64,000 nucleotides of DNA from an uncultured Collinsella sp. (GTDB taxonomy: Bacteria; Actinomycetota; Coriobacteriia; Coriobacteriales; Coriobacteriaceae), in contig CAKUBM010000002.1 in assembly GCA_934643145.1 (NCBI GenBank), positions 1-64,000 on the forward strand. Reading direction: 5' to 3'. The position numbers were made by a program, and so were the translations under genes. Below the pieces are notes generated by a model, which searched no databases, was not told where the DNA came from, and saw nothing but the letters and a program-made list of their open reading frames with translations. Every line of letters starts with the position of its first letter. Positions within the stretch are counted from its first letter, which is position 1. Positions 1-6,262 of this stretch are shown here, piece after piece.

Positions 1-1551
1 CCGCAGAACATCATGGTGCTGCCCGACGGCAACATCAAGGTGATGGACTTTGGCATCGCGCGCGCCAAGAACAGCCACCTCACGCAAGACAACAACGTGC
101 TGGGAACCGCCCACTACGTCAGCCCCGAGCAGACCCGTGGTCAGGACCTCGGCCCCACCTCGGATATCTACTCGCTGGGCGTCGTGATGTATGAGTGCGC
201 CACCGGCCGCGTGCCCTTTGACGGTGATGACGCCATCTCGGTCGCACTCAAGCAGGTCAACGAGCTGCCTATTCCGCCGAGCCAGATCAACTCCGGTGTC
301 GACGCCGACCTTGAGCGCATCATTCTCAAGTGCATGGAGAAAGACCCGGCAAACCGCTTCCAGACCGCCGACGAGCTGCGTCAGGTGCTCAACAGCTACC
401 TGTCGGGCCGTGCCGTCAACATCTCGGAGCCCACGCGCATCATCGGTGCCCCCGGTGAGCTGGGCGCCACCAAGACTCGCGAGCTTTCCGATCAGACGCG
501 CGCCATGGTTCGTCCCGTCTCGGGCGTGAGCGGCCAGAATACCGCCCGTAGCTCGGTTTCGGGCTCCACCGGCTCCTACGAGGTCGAAAAGCCCAAATCC
601 AACAAGAACAAGATTATCGCCGCCATGGTGGCAGCCGTTGCCGTCATCGGCATCGTGGTGGCCTTTGCCACAGGACTCTTTGGCGGCGAGCAGGTCACCG
701 TGCCCGATGTGCTGGGCAAGGACCAGCAGACAGCCGTCGAGCTGATCAAGGAAGCCGGCCTCGAGGTCGGCACCATCGACCAAAGCTACAACGACGATGT
801 CGACGAGGGCAAGGTCGCCGAGCAGACGCCCAACGGCAACACCAAGAAAGCCAAGGGCACCAAGGTGAACCTGGTAATCTCCAAGGGCCCCAAACCCTCC
901 GAGAAGGTTGAGGTTCCCCAGCTTGTCGGCCTGACCAAGGACCAGGCCGAGGCCGCACTGGCAAGCGTGGGCCTGAAGGGCAGCGCTTCGGAGGAAGCCA
1001 ATGAGGCCGATGAGGGCCAGGTCTTTGAGCAGGGCACCGAACACGGTAAGGAAGTCGAGAAGGGCACGACCATCTCGTACAAGGTCTCCAGCGGCCCAGA
1101 TACCACGTCCGTCCCCGATCTGACCGACATGACCGAGGCCCAGGCACGCAACGCCCTCGATATGGCAGGCTTTGGCGTCGACGTGAGCTACCAGGAGAAC
1201 GATTCGGTTACCGAGGGCACCGTGATTAGCTGGAACCCCAGCGGCAAGCAGAAGCCCGGCGCCACGATTACCGTCGTCATCGCCAAGAAGTCCGGCAAGG
1301 CCAGCATTCCGGGCAACCTGTACGGCAAGAGCATTTCCGCCGCCGTTACCGCGCTCAACAACGCCGGGTTCTACAACATCGGCTTCTGTGACCAGAATGG
1401 CAATCCCGTGAGCGGCAACGAGGATGCCACCGTTACGGGCGTCTCCCCCACCGGCAAGCAGTCCACCGACAGCACGATTACGCTGACGGTCGCACTTTCG
1501 GGCTCGGGTTCGGGCTCGGGCACGGGCGACGATTCCGGTACGACCAACTAG
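1..1551 (+). CDS. pknB: Serine/threonine protein kinase with PASTA repeats (5' end outside the window)
   Basis: A membrane Ser/Thr kinase of the PknB/StkP type that senses cell-wall fragments through extracellular PASTA domains. The open frame is already running at base 1 (PQNIM..., the end of the catalytic-loop KPxN motif), so the start lies upstream. Visible: the DFG motif at residues 16-18 of the visible part and the rest of the kinase C-lobe, a Ser/Thr-rich juxtamembrane linker, one membrane helix near residues 204-227, then four PASTA units starting near residues 230, 302, 368 and 433, and a Gly/Ser-rich tail. A strong terminator follows. The N-lobe with the ATP-binding lysine is not visible. 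Confidence 0.93.
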   Translation, partial: PQNIMVLPDGNIKVMDFGIARAKNSHLTQDNNVLGTAHYVSPEQTRGQDLGPTSDIYSLGVVMYECATGRVPFDGDDAISVALKQVNELPIPPSQINSGVDADLERIILKCMEKDPANRFQTADELRQVLNSYLSGRAVNISEPTRIIGAPGELGATKTRELSDQTRAMVRPVSGVSGQNTARSSVSGSTGSYEVEKPKSNKNKIIAAMVAAVAVIGIVVAFATGLFGGEQVTVPDVLGKDQQTAVELIKEAGLEVGTIDQSYNDDVDEGKVAEQTPNGNTKKAKGTKVNLVISKGPKPSEKVEVPQLVGLTKDQAEAALASVGLKGSASEEANEADEGQVFEQGTEHGKEVEKGTTISYKVSSGPDTTSVPDLTDMTEAQARNALDMAGFGVDVSYQENDSVTEGTVISWNPSGKQKPGATITVVIAKKSGKASIPGNLYGKSISAAVTALNNAGFYNIGFCDQNGNPVSGNEDATVTGVSPTGKQSTDSTITLTVALSGSGSGSGTGDDSGTTN

Positions 1552-1603
1552 TCGCCACCCCACCGCTCATTACGGCTCTCGCCGCAAACATATTCGTTCA
1601 CGG

Positions 1604-1642
1604 GCGCCCGCTTGCTCCCCCAGCAAGCGGGCGCTTTCTTTA
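1604..1642 (+). terminator. Intrinsic terminator after the PASTA kinase
   Basis: A 13-bp perfect stem (GCGCCCGCTTGCT with AGCAAGCGGGCGC) with a five-C loop is followed by TTTCTTTAT. Confidence 0.9.
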
Positions 1643-1681
1643 TCTGAAGCAGCGAATACTACGGCATGCCTTAAACCAGAA

Positions 1682-1710
1682 GAGCCCGGCACCGTAGCGG
1701 TACCGGGCTC
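1682..1710 (-). terminator. Probable terminator of the tRNA-Arg gene
   Basis: Inverted repeat GAGCCCGG/CCGGGCTC with an inner ACCG/CGGT stem, 10 bases beyond the CCA end of the tRNA. The T-tract on the minus strand (TTCTGGTTT) is weak. Confidence 0.6.
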
Positions 1711-1720
1711 GATATTCCTC

Positions 1721-1796
1721 TGGTGCCCCCGGGCGGATTCGAACCGTCGACACCCGCTTTAGGAGAGCGGTGCTCTATCCCCTGAGCTACGGAGGC
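1721..1796 (-). tRNA. tRNA-Arg (anticodon CCT)
   Basis: Read on the minus strand this folds as a cloverleaf: acceptor GCCTCCG/CGGGGGC with one G-T pair, D-arm stem GCTC/GAGC, anticodon stem CCGCT/AGCGG around loop CTCCTAA (anticodon CCT), T loop TTCGAAT with one mismatch in its stem, and an encoded CCA. The CCT anticodon reads AGG codons. Confidence 0.95.
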
Positions 1797-1868
1797 ATGT
1801 TGTATTAGTGTAGCAGATTTGCGCCGCCACCATGCAGCGCATAGCCGCTCTTCGAGATAGTCATCTGC

Positions 1869-1926
1869 GACGTTCTTTCAATGACTACTTGTTTAAGAAC
1901 GTCCCAAATGACTACCCAACGACTAG
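1869..1926. repeat. Palindromic intergenic repeat, GACGTTCTT family, copy 1
   Basis: GACGTTCTT (1869-1877) pairs with AAGAACGTC (1895-1903); AATGACTAC occurs twice inside and beside it. The same GACGTTCTT/AAGAACGTC hairpin with a CGACTAGT motif occurs at 59936-59985. It overlaps the 3' end of the DUF956 gene and may act as its terminator. Confidence 0.6.
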
Positions 1927-2321
1927 TTGCCTTTGTGGAAGAGGTTTTTGATAACGGAGGGGATGCTCTTGGCGCCCTTGGCCGTCACATCGATAAAGTC
2001 AGGTGAACGCACGAGCTTATCCTCGTCGACGTACTTGCGGACCGCGCGCAACGTCTCTTTGTCGTCGCGCGTCGAAAACGTAAAGTGACCGTTGTCCTTG
2101 GTGAAGATGGCAAAACGCGTGATCTTCTTGGTGCCGCGCAAAACCTCGGCGGCGATATAGTCGACCTCGTCCCACGGGATTTGAATATAATCCTCGGGAT
2201 TGCGCTCGTTGTAATACTCGAACGCCTTATTGCCCACCATCACGTTACCGTGGCTGGTAAGCCCCATCAGGCAGGTTGCCGGCGTTGCCAGATCGACCGT
2301 GCTGTTCTGAGATTGCGCCAT
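1923..2321 (-). CDS. DUF956 family protein, ManO-like, of the mannose PTS operon
   Basis: A 132-residue protein of the DUF956 family, which is found at the end of Man-family PTS operons (called ManO in lactic acid bacteria) and is thought to be regulatory. The start is placed at the ATG for MAQSQNST because GGAGGG lies about ten bases upstream on the minus strand; the frame stays open 17 codons further up without a better site. No membrane segment is visible. It is last in the order IIAB-IIC-IID-DUF956 and is separated from IID by about 120 bp that contain a hairpin, so its expression may be uncoupled from the PTS genes. The function is inferred from context. Confidence 0.8.
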   Translation of the reverse strand: MAQSQNSTVDLATPATCLMGLTSHGNVMVGNKAFEYYNERNPEDYIQIPWDEVDYIAAEVLRGTKKITRFAIFTKDNGHFTFSTRDDKETLRAVRKYVDEDKLVRSPDFIDVTAKGAKSIPSVIKNLFHKGN

Positions 2322-2349
2322 GCGCGCCTCGCCCTCCAAATAAAACAAT

Positions 2350-2385
2350 CGGACCGCATCCAGTGTACCCACCGGGTGCGGTCCG
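2350..2385 (-). terminator. Hairpin between the IID and DUF956 genes (attenuator-like)
   Basis: CGGACCGCA pairs with TGCGGTCCG; on the minus strand it is followed by ATTGTTTTATTTGG, directly before the DUF956 ribosome binding site. It could be a leaky terminator or an mRNA processing or stability element. Confidence 0.5.
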
Positions 2386-2441
2386 TTTCAATGGCTCAAA
2401 AGCCCTTACCTAGCAATTCTCGGTCTTAAGCCGAAATGTGC

Positions 2442-3362
2442 TTACATGAAGCCGCAGACGCGACCGATGATGCCGATGGCGAAGAGGGCCAGGATGATGA
2501 CGATCGGGCTAACCTTCTTCTTGAGGAGCTTGCAGACCAGCAGGGTCAAGCACACGGCGGCAAGGCCGGGGATGAGCTGATCGAGGTTAGCCTGAAGCGT
2601 GGTGACCTTCACCTGATCAAGGGCGTTAGCACCGATGGAGTTATACATCGTCAGTGCTTCCTTGACACCCTCAGAACCGGAGGGCAGATTAGCCCAGTCG
2701 ATAAAGGCGCCAGCAGACTGCGTGACCTTGGAGACGACCGGGGTGAAGGAGATGGACACCCAGCGCTCGACCAGGGCGCCGATGATGAACATACCCAGGA
2801 TAGAAGCGCCCTCGGTGACCTTGCCCATCAGACCGCCGGAGAGGTCCTTGGCGATGGAGGAGCCGACCTTGTAGCCAAACTCCTGCGTGTACCACAGGAA
2901 GGCGTAACGGATGATGTTCCACGCGAAGAAGAACAGCAGCGGACCGGCAATGCTGCCGGACAGGGCCAGGGAAGCGCCCAGAGCGCCCAGAATCGGGCGA
3001 AGGGTGAACCAGAAAGCGGGGTCGCCGACGCCGGCGAGCGGGCCCATCATACCGACCTTGACGCCCTGAATGGCGACGTCGTCAATCGGAGCACCGTTGG
3101 CGCGCTCCTCCTCGAGAGCGAGGGTAACGCCAATGACGGGGGCGGAAACATAAGGGTGGGTGTTATAGAACTCCAGGTGGCGCTTAAGAGCGGCAATCTG
3201 GTCATCCTTGCTGGTGTAGAGCTTCTTGATCGCAGGGATCATTGCGAAGCACCAGCCGCCGTTCTGCATACGCTCGTAGTTCCACGAGCCCTGAAGGAAC
3301 TGATGACGGAAGCAAACCTTCTTGCGGTCAGCCTTGGTGAGCTGAATCTTGTTCTCTGCCAT
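2442..3362 (-). CDS. manZ: PTS mannose/fructose/sorbose family IID component
   Basis: Membrane subunit IID of a Man-family phosphotransferase system; with IIC it forms the sugar channel. About 306 residues starting MAENKIQLTK. The family signature is clear: FLQGSWNYERMQNGG near the N-terminus, LEFYNTHPYVSAPVIG, then GMMGPLAGVGDPAFWFTLRP, followed by hydrophobic segments. The ATG at 3360-3362 is preferred because AGGAGGGG lies about ten bases upstream; a GTG three codons earlier is also possible. The stop of the IIC gene lies 16 bases before this start, so the genes are co-transcribed. The sugar transported cannot be told from sequence. Confidence 0.95.
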   Translation of the reverse strand: MAENKIQLTKADRKKVCFRHQFLQGSWNYERMQNGGWCFAMIPAIKKLYTSKDDQIAALKRHLEFYNTHPYVSAPVIGVTLALEEERANGAPIDDVAIQGVKVGMMGPLAGVGDPAFWFTLRPILGALGASLALSGSIAGPLLFFFAWNIIRYAFLWYTQEFGYKVGSSIAKDLSGGLMGKVTEGASILGMFIIGALVERWVSISFTPVVSKVTQSAGAFIDWANLPSGSEGVKEALTMYNSIGANALDQVKVTTLQANLDQLIPGLAAVCLTLLVCKLLKKKVSPIVIILALFAIGIIGRVCGFM

Positions 3363-3378
3363 ATGTATCACTCCCCTC

Positions 3379-4197
3379 CTACTCGTAATCGTTCAGAATG
3401 TCGCCGAGCGGGTCGCCGGAGCCACCGCCCATGCCGCCACCCTGCTTGGCCAGATCCTTAAGGCCAAGGTAGATGAGGGCAAGGGAGATGCCGATGAGGC
3501 CCAGGGCAATCAGCGTGAGCTGAGGGATGGCAGCAAGGACAAAGCCGAGGATGAAGAACGGCCAGGTCTCCTTGGTGGCCATCATGTTGATGACCATGGC
3601 GTAACCGACGGAAGCGACCATGCCGCCGCCGACAGCCATGCCGCCGGACAGCCAGTCGGGCATAGCGTTAAGCGCGTTGGTAACAGCCTCGGCCGGGATG
3701 ATGCACAGAAGTACTGCCGGGATGGCGATACGAAGGCCCTGCATGAGGATGGCAGCATACTGCCAGCGCTCGATGCCGGCGAAGTCGCCCTTCTCGGCGC
3801 AACCGTCCATGGCGTGAGCGATAGCGGTTGCCAGGGTACGGCAGATCATGGTCAGGAACAGGCCGGCGACCGACAGCGGGACGGCGACGGCGATGGCGGC
3901 GGTAACGGCCTTCGACGGATCGGTAGCGCCGCCGTTGAGGGCGAGCACCATGATGATCGAAGAAGCGACCGATGCCAGAGCAGCGTCAGGCGCGACGGCG
4001 GCGCCGACGTTAGCCCAGCCAAGGGCCATCATCTGGAGCGAACCGCCCAGGAGGATGCCCTCCTGAAGGTGACCGGTTACGAGACCGATAAGCGTGCATG
4101 CCACGAGCGGCTGATGGAACTGGAACTCATCCAGAATGCCTTCCATACCGGCAAGCAACGCGACAATCGCAACAAGCAGAATAGTGATTGCAGACAT
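3379..4197 (-). CDS. manY: PTS mannose/fructose/sorbose family IIC component
   Basis: Membrane subunit IIC, 272 residues, with many hydrophobic segments. The N-terminal part carries the EII-Sor family pattern (FQFHQPLVACTLIGLVTG, then GGSLQMMALGWANVGAAVAPD). It lies between the IIAB and IID genes, 18 bases after the IIAB stop, as is usual for Man-family operons. The C-terminus is rich in glycine. Together with IID it moves the sugar while IIAB phosphorylates it. Confidence 0.95.
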   Translation of the reverse strand: MSAITILLVAIVALLAGMEGILDEFQFHQPLVACTLIGLVTGHLQEGILLGGSLQMMALGWANVGAAVAPDAALASVASSIIMVLALNGGATDPSKAVTAAIAVAVPLSVAGLFLTMICRTLATAIAHAMDGCAEKGDFAGIERWQYAAILMQGLRIAIPAVLLCIIPAEAVTNALNAMPDWLSGGMAVGGGMVASVGYAMVINMMATKETWPFFILGFVLAAIPQLTLIALGLIGISLALIYLGLKDLAKQGGGMGGGSGDPLGDILNDYE

Positions 4198-4215
4198 GTA
4201 TCGGACCCTCCTTTA

Positions 4216-5205
4216 CTATGCTTGAGCGGCCAGTTCGGCCTTAGCTTTCTTCAACATGGCGTCGAGATCCTCGGAGGAATCCGAAGGAACCTTGCGGACC
4301 TCGAACTTGACGCCCTTGGCCTTGAGGGCCTCGAGAGTCTTGACGTCGTCATCGCCCATAGCGACGGCGTTGGTGACGACGACCTTGCCCTTGGAGTGGG
4401 CCATGGAACCGATGTTGACTTCCTTGATGTCGACGCCGGCCTCGATGGCCTTGAGCAGATCCTGCGGGTTCTCGAAGAGCAGCATCGCCTTGGTGTCACC
4501 AAAGCGCGTGTCCTTGACGACCTCGGCCATCTTCTTGATGGGCACGACGTTGGCATGGACTCCCGGAGGGGCAGCCTGCTCAATCATGGTCTTGCGGAGC
4601 TCGTCGTGAGCAACGCCGTCGGAAACCACGATGATGCGGTTGGGGTTGATCTGCTTGGTCCACGTGGTGGCCACCTGGCCATGAAGCAGACGGGTGTCGA
4701 TACGGACGTGGGCAATCTTGATGTGCCCGTCGCCGATGACCGTTCCCGGAGGGATGGCGCCTGCAGGAGCAGCGGCGGCCGCAGCCGGCTTCTTCTCCTC
4801 GGGCTCCAGAGACTCGGGCTTGACGCGCACGCCAGCCTTAGCCTCAGTCACGAGATGTTTTGCGATCGCATGTGCAGTGTTCTTTGCGTCAAAGCGCTGC
4901 GAATATGCCTCGATGAGCATAGGCAGGTTGACACCGGTGACGATAGCCCAGGAATCGTGGCCCTCGATGAGCCCGCTGATCTGGTTGAACGGCGTGCCGC
5001 CCCACAGATCAACGAGGAAGAGCACCTGCTCCTGGTCCTCGAAGGAAGCGACTGCTTCCTCGACCTTGGCACGGAAGTCGTCGGGGCCCATGCTCGGCTC
5101 GAGCGAGACCACGGCTACAGACGGCTGATCGCCAAAGACCATCGAGCCCGTCTGCTTGATTCCAGCTGCCAAGTCCCCGTGGCTAGCAAGAACAATACTT
5201 ACCAT
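4216..5205 (-). CDS. manX: PTS mannose family IIAB component
   Basis: Cytoplasmic phosphoryl-transfer subunit of the Man PTS, 329 residues. The IIA domain is at the N-terminus (VLASHGDLAAGIKQT with the phosphorylated histidine near residue 9, and VDLWGGTPFN), followed by an Ala/Pro linker around residues 150-165, and then IIB (HVRIDTRLLHGQVATTW, whose histidine is the second phosphorylation site). The ATG at 5203-5205 is preferred over the GTG just before it because AAAGGAGG lies about seven bases upstream. It is the first gene of the operon; the 5' intergenic region is AT-rich and holds two GTTTAAAC palindromes. Confidence 0.95.
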   Translation of the reverse strand: MVSIVLASHGDLAAGIKQTGSMVFGDQPSVAVVSLEPSMGPDDFRAKVEEAVASFEDQEQVLFLVDLWGGTPFNQISGLIEGHDSWAIVTGVNLPMLIEAYSQRFDAKNTAHAIAKHLVTEAKAGVRVKPESLEPEEKKPAAAAAAPAGAIPPGTVIGDGHIKIAHVRIDTRLLHGQVATTWTKQINPNRIIVVSDGVAHDELRKTMIEQAAPPGVHANVVPIKKMAEVVKDTRFGDTKAMLLFENPQDLLKAIEAGVDIKEVNIGSMAHSKGKVVVTNAVAMGDDDVKTLEALKAKGVKFEVRKVPSDSSEDLDAMLKKAKAELAAQA

Positions 5206-5306
5206 CACATAACCTCCTTTTTGTCTACGTATTTCCTACACGACATGAAAGGAGTATACCTGTTTGCTTTGTGGAATTATAGCTAAAACTGCAAATGGTT
5301 GGATTA

Positions 5307-5481
5307 TTTGTTTAAACGTCATGGTTTGTTACAAGTTGATTACATTGCTGATTTTTAGCTCATTACCTGCTAAAGCGCAGCTTAAGCGATTCTCTATTTT
5401 GACATACACAGGCGCACTGTTCATTAATACCGATTATAACTAAATGAAAATGTGCACTATCCGGCCCAACTTTGTTTAAAC
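5307..5481. promoter_or_regulatory. AT-rich control region of the Man PTS operon with two GTTTAAAC palindromes
   Basis: The 11-mer TTTGTTTAAAC occurs at 5307-5317 and again at 5471-5481, each containing the 8-bp palindrome GTTTAAAC. Between them, on the minus strand, a TATAAT lies at 5433-5438 but no good -35 stands at the proper distance. Candidate operators for a regulator that is not in this window. Confidence 0.4.
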
Positions 5482-5552
5482 AGACTCCACTTGACTGCTA
5501 GTGACAAATATGCTTTGACAATCTAGCAAAACTGAACAATGGCGACACAAAA

Positions 5553-5622
5553 AGTTGCGGTGGAATAGCTCCTGGCTGGGGGGGGCCATGGGGCCGATTT
5601 TAGGAACTATTTCACCGCAACT
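5553..5622. repeat. Intergenic palindrome, AGTTGCGGTG family, copy 1
   Basis: AGTTGCGGTGGAATAG (5553-5568) pairs with CTATTTCACCGCAACT (5607-5622), 15 of 16 bases. The same arms occur at 51635-51701. It lies between hypA and the PTS operon, about ten bases beyond the hypA stop. Confidence 0.8.
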
Positions 5623-5631
5623 GATGAGGGG

Positions 5632-6069
5632 CTAGGCGATGTGGAGGGGGTTGGCGGCATCGACGGCGTCGGGGATGTCGGCGGGAGCGGTGAGGCCGTC
5701 GGGCTCGGCGCCTGCCGGGTCCTCGTCGGGAGTCTCGATCTGCTTGATCATGACTTCCTGGCCCTGTAGCAGATAGGTCTCGCCACTGCCGCAATGGGGA
5801 CAGGTCTTGCCGTGCTCGACTGTACCGTAGTCGCGGCCGCACGCCTCGCAGTGCGTCACGGCCTCGACGGGCTCCACGACAAGCTCCGCGCCCTCCGTGA
5901 TGGGCTTTTTATCTGCTGCCCAACGCCAAGCATCGAGCAGCAGATCGGGAACGACGCCCGAGACTTCGCCCAGCAGCAACGTCACGCTCGAGACGCGACC
6001 CACGCCATTAGCGCGCGCCACATTCTCAACATCGCGAATGATGTGATAGACGATTCCTAATTCATGCAA
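5632..6069 (-). CDS. hypA: Hydrogenase nickel incorporation protein HypA
   Basis: HypA delivers nickel, together with HypB, to the NiFe-hydrogenase precursor. The protein begins MHELGI, where His2 is the family's nickel ligand, and has a zinc site made of CEAC and CPHC near residues 74-95. The only start that gives MHE is TTG at 6067-6069 (TTG CAT GAA), with AAAGG about ten bases upstream. At 145 residues it is roughly 30 longer than usual; the extra acidic Pro/Ala tail follows the conserved part. It stands alone, about 40 kb from hypFCDE, and hypB is not in the window. Confidence 0.93.
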   Translation of the reverse strand: MHELGIVYHIIRDVENVARANGVGRVSSVTLLLGEVSGVVPDLLLDAWRWAADKKPITEGAELVVEPVEAVTHCEACGRDYGTVEHGKTCPHCGSGETYLLQGQEVMIKQIETPDEDPAGAEPDGLTAPADIPDAVDAANPLHIA

Positions 6070-6097
6070 GATAGATACCTTTCGACAGAAGTCGATG

Positions 6098-6262
6098 CGA
6101 TGTCAATTCAACGTCAGCGAGCGGCGATCCAGGCGCCCCAGGTTGCCCCGAAACAAGGCGTCCGCTGGGCTTATGCCCGCGGCGCCGAAGTTGAGGGGCA
6201 AGATGGGGTGCCTGGGCGCCGTGCAGCGTCGGCAGTGCCGCCGTTCGCTAGAACGGCGAAAC
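6098..6262 (-). ncRNA. Structured 3'-UTR element, copy 1 (after the Fe-S/FAD oxidoreductase)
   Basis: On the minus strand, right after the stop codon, comes a hairpin (CGCCGTTC/GAACGGCG), then GACGCTGC, then a long imperfect stem with nested hairpins (GGCGCCCAGG with CCTGGGGCGCC, TTGCCCC with GGGGCAA, and an apical GGCGCCGCGGGC/GCCC-GCGG-CGCC with bulged A residues), and finally GCTCGCTGA...ACATCG. The same architecture with different stem sequences occurs after the genes at 51995 and 60166. It runs to within about 30 bases of the hypA start. Confidence 0.6.

Noticed and set aside
3349..5286. A 645-codon plus-strand frame across the PTS genes
   Set aside because: It is the antisense shadow of IIC and IIAB and shows no protein family features.
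5453..5468. A sigma-54 promoter (GG-N10-GC) before the Man PTS
   Set aside because: Only the GG and GC dinucleotides fit well, the rest is a poor match, and sigma-54 is generally absent from Actinobacteria.
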